Of a stretch of DNA of 64,000 bases, positions 55,682 through 62,862 are shown one piece after another. The stretch comes from Deltaproteobacteria bacterium (GTDB lineage Bacteria; Desulfobacterota; Dissulfuribacteria; Dissulfuribacterales; DYLC01). A model generated the notes under the pieces. It was not told the origin of the DNA and ran no database searches. It saw nothing but the letters and a program-made list of their open reading frames with translations. How positions within the stretch are numbered: position 1 is the first letter of the stretch; each line of letters begins with the position of its first letter. The DNA lies in contig JAQVIJ010000003.1 in the NCBI GenBank assembly GCA_028695735.1, positions 124,001 to 188,000 on the forward strand, written 5' to 3'. A program made the translations under genes and the position numbers.

Positions 55682-56463
55682 AAACCTACACCAAAGAGTC
55701 GTTGATTGCCGCGTTGAAAGATATAAAAAATCGTGGATGGATTCCTAATGCCCGCCCGGGAAATGTTGGTGGCATCGGAAACACGTTGGAAGACCTTCTT
55801 GGTATTCAGGAAAACAATCTACCAATTCCAAATGCCGCTGAATGGGAATTAAAATGTCAGAGAGCAGAAACAGCCTCATTAACAACTTTATTTCACATGG
55901 AACCTTCCCCACGAGCCTTGAAATTTGTGCCGAATATTCTTTTACCGAAGTATGGATGGAAACACGAACTTGCTGGCATAAGATATCCCGACAACGAGAT
56001 GAGTTTTCGCCAAACAATACACGGTCTTGAAAGAAGTGACCGGGGTTTTATGGTAGAAATTGACAAGGGCAATCGAAAAGTTTTGATTTCCTTTGACTCA
56101 AGCAAAGTAGATTCCCGCCATGCAGATTGGTTAGAGTCGGTCAAAAATCGTGTTGGCTTAGGTGAATTGAATCCACAACCGTACTGGGGATTTGATGACT
56201 TAAATCACAAGGCAGGTACAAAACTGCTGAACACCTTCTATGTTCAAGCAGAAGTTATGAAAGATGGCGAAAAGGAATTTTTTCATTACAATCGTATCTT
56301 GATACTAAAGGGGTTCAGCGTTGACAATTTTGTCAAAGCACTGATTGAAGGAAATGTGCTTGTAGATTTTGACGCTCGAACCGGTCACAATCACGGCACA
56401 AAATTTAGATTACGACAAAATGCTCGACCAAAGTTGTATTCTAATATTCAAGAAGTTGTGTAA
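55678..56463 (+). CDS. MvaI/BcnI-family type II restriction endonuclease
   Basis: 261-aa endonuclease. GWIPNARPGNVGGIGNTLEDLLG near the N-terminus, the catalytic EWELK (about residues 54-58, the E-x-K of the PD-ExK core) and the late HNHGTKFRLR match the MvaI/BcnI family, which cleaves CCWGG or CCSGG as a monomer. Its recognition sequence cannot be read from here. It is AT-rich like its methyltransferase and overlaps it as ATGA. It is followed by the hairpin GGCTAACG/CGTTAGCC. Confidence 0.9.
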   Translation: MKTYTKESLIAALKDIKNRGWIPNARPGNVGGIGNTLEDLLGIQENNLPIPNAAEWELKCQRAETASLTTLFHMEPSPRALKFVPNILLPKYGWKHELAGIRYPDNEMSFRQTIHGLERSDRGFMVEIDKGNRKVLISFDSSKVDSRHADWLESVKNRVGLGELNPQPYWGFDDLNHKAGTKLLNTFYVQAEVMKDGEKEFFHYNRILILKGFSVDNFVKALIEGNVLVDFDARTGHNHGTKFRLRQNARPKLYSNIQEVV

Positions 56464-56818
56464 GGTAAAAGGCAGGCTAACGCAAACCGTTAGCCCCTTC
56501 CTTGCTATCATAGTCGTATAATTGGGAAATCTCTTGAGGCTTATTTGCCCAGAGAGGGTAACATCGGTACCCCCTTGGGCGAAACGTTTTATTGAAGTGC
56601 TCAAAGGGAAAACGGGTTGCTGAACTGAATAATCTTTCAAGACTCCCTGCACGATTTGTCTGATTTTAAGATTTGCGTTGCCTGGAGCGAGGGGGTACAG
56701 GAAGAGAGATATTTTTTACTGTTGTCTTTTTACGGAACAGTCATTATTGTAATAAGAAACAGGATGTTTTTAACGCCTTTCTATCTCGTCTTTCCGCATT
56801 TCTGTTTCGGAGGGCCCT
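56464..56818. other. Right boundary of the restriction-modification island, without a gene
   Basis: 355 bp without a supported gene. It contains the inner direct repeat (56469-56505) with the embedded perfect 8-bp stem GGCTAACG/CGTTAGCC, a larger imperfect hairpin GCCCA...GGGTA...TACCC...TGGGC (56547-56580), a variant of the dispersed motif (AATCTTTCAAGACTCCC, 56631-56647), the outer direct repeat (56687-56700) and a strong GGAGGGCCCT ribosome site before the radical SAM gene. The promoter for that gene should lie in the last 120 bp. Confidence 0.6.
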
Positions 56819-58132
56819 ATGAAAGAAGCCGAGTCCACCCGCCGTTTCTTCTTGAAATCCCTTGCTGCATCCCTTTGTGTCACCTCCTTTGCCGGTTCCG
56901 AACTGCTTGAAGAGCTGTTTGCCGCAATGGCAGGCAGGACATCCCTTGAAAATGGCATAAACGCCGCCTTGAACGCCTTTTGCCTCTCCTCGGCAAACGC
57001 CGCCTCCATAGATGAGGTTCTGATGGACGCCCCTGAAGCCAGATACTGGGTTTACTCGAATCAGGAAGGGGTGGATTGCGGCCTTTGTCACGATGCCGCT
57101 GACGAGGGCATTCAGGCAGTGAAAGCCGGTGGTCACAACCACAAGACACCCGTAATCCGCTGTCAGCTCTGTCCTCACATGTGTGTGATAGAGGAAGGAA
57201 AACGGGGCAGATGCAGGACTCGAATGCATGTGAAAGGCAGTCTTAAAAGCCTGGTATATGGAAGGCCTGTGGCCATTCACACAGACCCAGTGGAGAAGAA
57301 ACCCTTGTTTCACTTCCTGCCTGGCGCCTATGCCTATTCCATGGGCACATCCGGATGCGTTCTGAAGTGCCGCTTCTGTCAGAACTGGGAGATATCCCAG
57401 ATGTCGCCCGAGGACTTTAATGTAGGGCGCATTCAGGCTGTTGCGCCCGTGAACGCCGCTTCGGCAGAAAAGGCGCCGATTATCGCCTTCACCTATAACG
57501 AGCCCACCACATGGACGGAATTCATGCTGGATGTCGTGCCCCTGGCCCACGAAAAGGGCATAAAATGTGTGATGATCAGTTGCGGATTTATAAATCCTGC
57601 GCCTTTGAAGGACCTGGCGCAGGTCATGGACGCCATCAAGATCGACCTCAAGGGCTTCAGCGAGAATTTCTATCAGAATGTCACCAGTTCCTCCCTCAAG
57701 CCTGTGCTGGAGAGCATAAAGATTGTCTCCGGACAGGTGAGGCAGGGCAGGTGCCACCTCGAGATCGTAAATCTGGTGGTGCCCACATTAAATGACTCCC
57801 AATCCATGCTGGGGAACCTGTCTTCCTGGGTATATGATGAGACAGGGCCGGATACCCCGCTGCATTTCACCAAATTTCATCCGGATTATCAGCTGATGAA
57901 TCTGCCTTCCACGCCGGTGGCGACGCTGGAGAAGGCCAGGGACACGGCCATGAAGACGGGAATGCGCTATGTCTATGTGGGCAATGTGCCGGGGCACCCA
58001 GGTGCTCACACCCATTGCCCCGCGTGTGGAAAGGTGGTTCTGGAGCGGAACAGCCTCTTCCTGCTGGCCAATCACCTGAAGGACGGCAAATGCGGGTTCT
58101 GTGGAGAACCGGTTCGGGGGGTCTGGGCATGA
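56819..58132 (+). CDS. amrS: AmmeMemoRadiSam system radical SAM enzyme with Tat signal
   Basis: Radical SAM protein of 437 aa. The [4Fe-4S]-SAM motif is GCVLKCRFCQNW (about residues 179-188). Upstream is the family cysteine segment CQLCPHMCVIEEGKRGRC, and the C-terminus has a zinc-ribbon pair (CPACGK, CGFCGE). Remarkably the N-terminus is a canonical twin-arginine signal, S-T-RRFFLK with a hydrophobic stretch after it, so the protein may fold with its cluster in the cytoplasm and then be exported. The following Memo-AMMECR1 fusion is coupled by ATGA. Reaction and substrate are unknown for this family. Confidence 0.9.
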   Translation: MKEAESTRRFFLKSLAASLCVTSFAGSELLEELFAAMAGRTSLENGINAALNAFCLSSANAASIDEVLMDAPEARYWVYSNQEGVDCGLCHDAADEGIQAVKAGGHNHKTPVIRCQLCPHMCVIEEGKRGRCRTRMHVKGSLKSLVYGRPVAIHTDPVEKKPLFHFLPGAYAYSMGTSGCVLKCRFCQNWEISQMSPEDFNVGRIQAVAPVNAASAEKAPIIAFTYNEPTTWTEFMLDVVPLAHEKGIKCVMISCGFINPAPLKDLAQVMDAIKIDLKGFSENFYQNVTSSSLKPVLESIKIVSGQVRQGRCHLEIVNLVVPTLNDSQSMLGNLSSWVYDETGPDTPLHFTKFHPDYQLMNLPSTPVATLEKARDTAMKTGMRYVYVGNVPGHPGAHTHCPACGKVVLERNSLFLLANHLKDGKCGFCGEPVRGVWA

Positions 58133-59643
58133 AGACCCTGATGCTGTGTTTCCTGATATTGTGTTTGCCTGTTGTCAGTTTTTCCAAGGAGGAAGATATG
58201 ATTCGAGCACCGTATGTGGCAGGTCAGTTTTATTCATCCAACGCGCAACAGCTCAAAAAGGCCATAGAACTTTATTTGGCACATGCCCCTGTGATTCCAG
58301 GGGCCGAACCCGTCGGTCTAATAGCGCCTCACGCAGGCTATGTGTATTCAGGACAGATAGCGGCGGATGCCTACAGACAGGCCCAGGGTCATGATTATGA
58401 TGTGGTGGTGATACTGGGCACCAATCACACGCGGCCTGGTTTTTCAGGCGTGTCCATTTATGCCAGGGGTGGCTTTCAGACGCCACTGGGAACGGCATAT
58501 GTGGACGAGGCCCTGGCTGAGGCCCTTCTGAAGGAGGATGAGCGTTTCGTCTTCGATTCAGGCGTGCATCGGGAGGAACACTCCGTTGAGGTGCAGGTGC
58601 CGTTCATTCAGTATCTCTTTCCAAAGGTGAGGATTCTGCCCGTGGTCATCGGCGAGCCTGACGAGGGGCTTTGCAAGGCCTTTGGTCAGGCCCTGGCCAA
58701 GGTATTGAAGGGCCGCAGACCCCTGATCGTTGCCAGTTCCGACCTCTCCCATTATCCTGCGCATGACGACGCAGTGCGTGTGGATATGAGAACCTTGAGG
58801 GCTGCGGCGTCCCTGGAGCCGTCCGCCCTGCTTCAGGCTGTTTCCGATGGCGAGAGAGAGGGTGTGCGCAGGCTGGGCACATGCGCCTGCGGCGAGGGGC
58901 CGATCCTTGCGCTCATGGAGGCCTGTAAAGGGCTTGGCGCCAGACAAGGAGTGGTAGTGAGTTATGCCAATTCAGGGGATGTCTCCATGGGTGATTATAA
59001 TCGCGTGGTGGGTTATGGCGCTGTGGCCTTTTTGAAGGGCCCTGTGCAGTGGAAGACCCTTGTGCCATCCGCCATGGAACAGCCGGTTCAGGATGCTGTG
59101 CTGACAACTGAAGACAAAAAGGCCCTTTTGAAGTTCGCTCGTGATACCCTGGAGCAGTTTCTTTCCACTCAGACAGCCCCCATTGCTCGCGGGTTCGGGC
59201 CTGGCGCCAATGTGGTGCGCGGGGCGTTTGTCACCCTCAAAAAACACGGCGATCTTCGAGGCTGTATCGGGAATATGCAGGCATCCTTTCCCCTGGCCCG
59301 CACCGTCGGGGCCATGGCCCTGTCCGCTGCATTGAATGACCCCCGTTTTCATCAGGTCAGTTACGACGAACTTTCTTCCATTCAAATAGAGATATCGGCC
59401 CTTACTCCTTTTAGGGAGGTGAGCGGAGTGAACGAGATAGTTGTCGGCAGGGATGGCGTGCTTCTGGTGAAGGGCGGCGCATCCGCTGTATTTCTGCCGC
59501 AGGTGGCGCCTGAGCAGGGCTGGGACCGCGATACCATGTTGAGCCATTTGTGCAGAAAGGCCGGAATGAATCAGGACTGTTGGCGCAGCGGGGCCAGATT
59601 CTATACATTCCAGGCGGAGATATTTGAAGAGGAACACAAATAG
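58129..59643 (+). CDS. AmmeMemoRadiSam protein: secreted Memo-AMMECR1 fusion
   Basis: 504-aa protein combining the two non-radical components of the system. Residues about 25-290 are Memo-like (PHAGYVYSG, LGTNHTRPGF, HREEHSVEVQVPF, SSDLSHYPAHD) with the presumed metal or substrate His residues. Residues about 320-500 are AMMECR1-like, with the hallmark LRGCIGN. The ATG at 58129 overlaps the radical SAM stop and gives a Sec-type signal peptide (KTLMLCFLILCLPVVSFS); the frame stays open to 58015. Memo relatives are similar to extradiol dioxygenases. In most genomes the two are separate, cytosolic proteins. Confidence 0.9.
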   Translation: MKTLMLCFLILCLPVVSFSKEEDMIRAPYVAGQFYSSNAQQLKKAIELYLAHAPVIPGAEPVGLIAPHAGYVYSGQIAADAYRQAQGHDYDVVVILGTNHTRPGFSGVSIYARGGFQTPLGTAYVDEALAEALLKEDERFVFDSGVHREEHSVEVQVPFIQYLFPKVRILPVVIGEPDEGLCKAFGQALAKVLKGRRPLIVASSDLSHYPAHDDAVRVDMRTLRAAASLEPSALLQAVSDGEREGVRRLGTCACGEGPILALMEACKGLGARQGVVVSYANSGDVSMGDYNRVVGYGAVAFLKGPVQWKTLVPSAMEQPVQDAVLTTEDKKALLKFARDTLEQFLSTQTAPIARGFGPGANVVRGAFVTLKKHGDLRGCIGNMQASFPLARTVGAMALSAALNDPRFHQVSYDELSSIQIEISALTPFREVSGVNEIVVGRDGVLLVKGGASAVFLPQVAPEQGWDRDTMLSHLCRKAGMNQDCWRSGARFYTFQAEIFEEEHK

Positions 59644-61818
59644 GTGCTTCCTGAGTTCTTTACCATAGGCCTGGTCTCGCTGCTGGGGCAGATTGTCCTG
59701 CTTCGCGAGTTAAGCGTGGCCACCTATGGCGTGGAACTCATCTATCTCCTGGGCATGGCAGGCTGGCTCATCGGCTCCAGTCTGGGGGCTGGTCTGGGGC
59801 GGCGTAGGGGCACAGGCGGTTATTCAGCCGTCCTGTGGATCTTTCTGCTGTATTCCCTGTTGCTGCCGTTGGATATGGTTTTTTTGCGGCTTTCCAGATG
59901 GCTTTTGGGCGGCGTGACAGGTGCCTTTCTGCCGTTTCATCTTCAGATACTGACCCTTATACTCTCGGTCATTCCACTGTCTTTTCTGATGGGTATGGCC
60001 TTTCAACGGGCTGCGCGACTCTGGATTGCTGAATGCAGTGAGACCAATGCACTGGCCCGTGCCTATGGCTGGGAGTGCATCGGCAGTGTGGCGGCAGGCG
60101 GCCTCGCCACCCTTGCGCCGGCCTTTCATGTGCCGAATTCCCTGACCGGATTGTGCTGTGCCTCTTTTCCCCTCCTTCTGATCTTTTGCCGTATGCCTCC
60201 GCTCAAGAAGATACGGGCTGTTTCAGTGGTTTCTGTGCTGCTTGCCGTGTTTTTTGCTGTTTCCGCTGTTTTTGTAAGCCCCATAGACCTCTGGACCAGC
60301 GGGTTCAATCACCCATTTTTGAAGGCGGTGGCGGACACACCCTATGGCAGAATAGCTGTCACATCCCTGGAAGGGCAGACCACCATCTTTGAAAATGATT
60401 CCGTCAGCTTTGAGACCGAGAGCAATTCAGCGGAAGAGCTGGTGCATTCAGCGGCCCTTCAACATTCAGCGCCCCGCAGCGTCCTGCTCCTTGGCGGAGG
60501 ATTGGAGGGACTTGTGGAGGAGGCCCTGAAATATGCGAGTGTGCAGACCATTGATTGTGTGGAGTTGAATCAGGAATTGATTCGCACCACCCTGCCGTTT
60601 CTTACGGATGAGCGCAGAAAGGCCCTTTCGAATCAGCGTGTGCGCTTCATTTATGAAGACCCCAGGCGTTTTTTGCTCCGCAGTTCCGGCGAATACGACC
60701 TGATTCTTGTGGCGATGCCTGAGCCGTCTTCAGGGCAGGCCAATCGCTTCTATACCAGAGAGTTCTTTCAGCTCTGCAGGACAAGGCTTTCCACCGGTGG
60801 TGTCATGGGCTTCAGGCTCAGCGCATCCGAGAATTTCTGGTCGCAGCAGTTGATTACCAGAAACAGGGCGATTGTCTCGGCTGTAAAGGGTGTATTCCAG
60901 GACGTCATGGTCCTGCCTGGCTCCATCAATCTGGTCCTGGCCGGAGACCAATTGACCATAGATACAGGGCTGCTGGCCAGGCGTTATGAGGCCGCAGGGC
61001 TTGCAAACCGGCTGGTCATTCCTCAGTATCTGCAATATCTGATCAGCAGTGACAGGTTTCAGGAGGTGGCCGGCCACATGTGGAAAGAGGATGCCGCAGG
61101 TCTGATGAACACGGACAAGAGGCCTGTCTGTTATTCCCTGACCATACGTCTGTGGCTCTCCAGGTTTTTCCCTGGTGTTTTGACCGCTGAAGGGCCGCTT
61201 GCCGGCTATAACGGTCATTCTGTTTTTTGGGGCATTCCTTTGCATTATCTTCAGGCGCTGGGCGTGTTTCTGGCCATTGCTGTATTATTCCGGCTGTTGA
61301 GGGGCGGAAAGATCCTTTCCAGGGCAGGCGTCATGTGCTGGGCCGCATTCTGGAGCGCTGTGCTTGAGACAGTGCTTCTTTTGCAGTATCAGGTCGCAAG
61401 CGGTGCCCTTTACGGTGAGCTTGGCCTGCTTCTCATGGCGCTGATGGTGGGGATGTCCGTGGGTGCCCTGGTCTTCGGAGCCCTTTCCCCTTCCCGTATG
61501 CTGGGGGCTGTGTTGGTGTCGGCCATGACATGCACCGGCTTGCTGGCGGCCTGGGGGGTGGATACGGGATTTTTGTCCGGCTTTTGGTCGGTCGGGCCCC
61601 TGATGCTGATCTGCGGCCTTCTTCTGGCCGGTGTCTTCGCATACCTGAGTCATGACCGCCTGCAGGAGAGGCTGGCTGCGCCGCTTTATACAGCGGATCT
61701 GGTGGGTGGGGCCATTGGAACAGTATTTGCCGTTCTGTATGCCATTCCTTTCTGGGGGTTGGATCAGGCGGCCTTGTTTACAGGGTTGTGGTCCATCGGC
61801 GTCATCTTCGGCATGTAA
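59644..61818 (+). CDS. Polytopic membrane protein with spermidine-synthase-like domain
   Basis: 724-aa inner-membrane protein. The N-terminal third has about six helices, then a Rossmann methyltransferase-like domain of the spermidine-synthase type (ILLLGGGLEGLVEEALKY-like region as VLLLGGGLEGLVEEALK, CVELNQELI, YDLILVAMPEPSSGQANRFYT), then about six more helices. It starts at a GTG directly after the Memo-AMMECR1 stop and so belongs to that unit. Aminopropyl transfer is not established for membrane versions; the substrate is unknown. It may act on the product of, or with, the exported AmmeMemoRadiSam proteins. Confidence 0.85.
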   Translation: MLPEFFTIGLVSLLGQIVLLRELSVATYGVELIYLLGMAGWLIGSSLGAGLGRRRGTGGYSAVLWIFLLYSLLLPLDMVFLRLSRWLLGGVTGAFLPFHLQILTLILSVIPLSFLMGMAFQRAARLWIAECSETNALARAYGWECIGSVAAGGLATLAPAFHVPNSLTGLCCASFPLLLIFCRMPPLKKIRAVSVVSVLLAVFFAVSAVFVSPIDLWTSGFNHPFLKAVADTPYGRIAVTSLEGQTTIFENDSVSFETESNSAEELVHSAALQHSAPRSVLLLGGGLEGLVEEALKYASVQTIDCVELNQELIRTTLPFLTDERRKALSNQRVRFIYEDPRRFLLRSSGEYDLILVAMPEPSSGQANRFYTREFFQLCRTRLSTGGVMGFRLSASENFWSQQLITRNRAIVSAVKGVFQDVMVLPGSINLVLAGDQLTIDTGLLARRYEAAGLANRLVIPQYLQYLISSDRFQEVAGHMWKEDAAGLMNTDKRPVCYSLTIRLWLSRFFPGVLTAEGPLAGYNGHSVFWGIPLHYLQALGVFLAIAVLFRLLRGGKILSRAGVMCWAAFWSAVLETVLLLQYQVASGALYGELGLLLMALMVGMSVGALVFGALSPSRMLGAVLVSAMTCTGLLAAWGVDTGFLSGFWSVGPLMLICGLLLAGVFAYLSHDRLQERLAAPLYTADLVGGAIGTVFAVLYAIPFWGLDQAALFTGLWSIGVIFGM

Positions 61819-61865
61819 TTCGAGAAGCGCCATAACGGCCGTGAAGCAGGGTGTTTTTCAGGTCA

Positions 61866-62831
61866 TCAATACAGGACGGCCATTAAAAAACATGATCCTG
61901 CAAAGAGACCAGAGGTGAGATAGAGGAGTTTTACCGCCTCATCTATATGCCTTGTGGAGGGGAATCCGCTGTCTTCGTTCATATAAGGCCGTTGCACCCA
62001 TTTGCCATGATAGTTGGCGGGCCCGAAGAGCCGAATGCCGAGGCTGTGCGCAAAGGCCGCTTCGCTCAGGCCTGAATTGGGACTTGCGTGTTTGCCTGCA
62101 TCCTGTCTGACGCCTCTCAATACCTGAAATGGGTCTCGCATGCGCAGAAGCCATGCAGAAACAGCTATGAAGATCACGGTCAGTCGGGCTGGAATGTAGT
62201 TGGCTATGTCGTCCATTCGTGCCGACGCTGTGCCGAATTCCATGTAACGTTCGTTTTTATAGCCCACCATGGAATCCAGTGTGCTGATGGCCTTGAAGCC
62301 CACCGCAGCCACCGGTCCTGCCGCTGCTGCGTAAAAAAAGGGCGAAATCACTCCATCCACCAGGTTTTCCGCGCAGGATTCTATGGCCGCCATGACAATC
62401 CCTTTTTCATCGAGACTGCTCACATTCCGGCCCACTATGCGGGCAAGCCGCAGTCTTCCCGCCTCCAGCCCCTGTTCCTCCAGGGCGGTTCCAACCCCCT
62501 TTACCTCGTCCGCCAGACAGCGCAGGGAGACCGCCTGATAGATCAGAAACGTGCTCAAAAGCCAATAGGCGGGTTCGGAAAGATATTTGCAGAAGGAGAT
62601 GGCCGCCCATGCAGTTGTGCAGGAGATCAGGACGATGGCGCTTGCAAAAAGTCCGCCCTGAATGCGTGGGGGTAGGCTGAGCCTGCGAAATGCGGGCTCA
62701 CACCGGCTGATTAGAAGGCCCATGTAGCGCACCATGTGTGGCATGTATTCTGGATCGCCTGCAAGCAGGTCCAGAGTAACAGCGGCAAGTATAGGCCAGG
62801 CGTTTCCGTTTTCCAGTAGAAATGGCTTCAT
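61866..62831 (-). CDS. cbiB: Adenosylcobinamide-phosphate synthase
   Basis: Integral membrane enzyme (321 aa) that attaches aminopropanol (phosphate) to adenosylcobyric acid. Segments VTLDLLAGDPEYMPHMVRYMG, IESCAENLVDGVISPFFYA, YKNERYMEFGTASARMDDIANYIPARL and EAAFAHSLGIRLFGP are diagnostic of CbiB/CobD. It is convergent with the spermidine-synthase-like gene and 31 bp downstream of cobQ on the same strand, which supplies its substrate. Confidence 0.95.
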   Translation of the reverse strand: MKPFLLENGNAWPILAAVTLDLLAGDPEYMPHMVRYMGLLISRCEPAFRRLSLPPRIQGGLFASAIVLISCTTAWAAISFCKYLSEPAYWLLSTFLIYQAVSLRCLADEVKGVGTALEEQGLEAGRLRLARIVGRNVSSLDEKGIVMAAIESCAENLVDGVISPFFYAAAAGPVAAVGFKAISTLDSMVGYKNERYMEFGTASARMDDIANYIPARLTVIFIAVSAWLLRMRDPFQVLRGVRQDAGKHASPNSGLSEAAFAHSLGIRLFGPANYHGKWVQRPYMNEDSGFPSTRHIDEAVKLLYLTSGLFAGSCFLMAVLY

Positions 62832-62862
62832 GTGGGCAGTTTTTCTGATGCCATGGCCCCTT

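Noticed and set aside
56469-56505. Possible integron attC site after the restriction endonuclease (stem GGCTAACG/CGTTAGCC)
   Set aside because: The stem is too short for an attC site, the core box does not match GTTRRRY, and no integrase or further cassettes are present. Kept only as part of the direct-repeat observation.
56744-57757. A 337-codon minus-strand frame opposite the radical SAM gene
   Set aside because: No known family resemblance, and the plus-strand frame has the full radical SAM signature, Tat motif and ribosome site.
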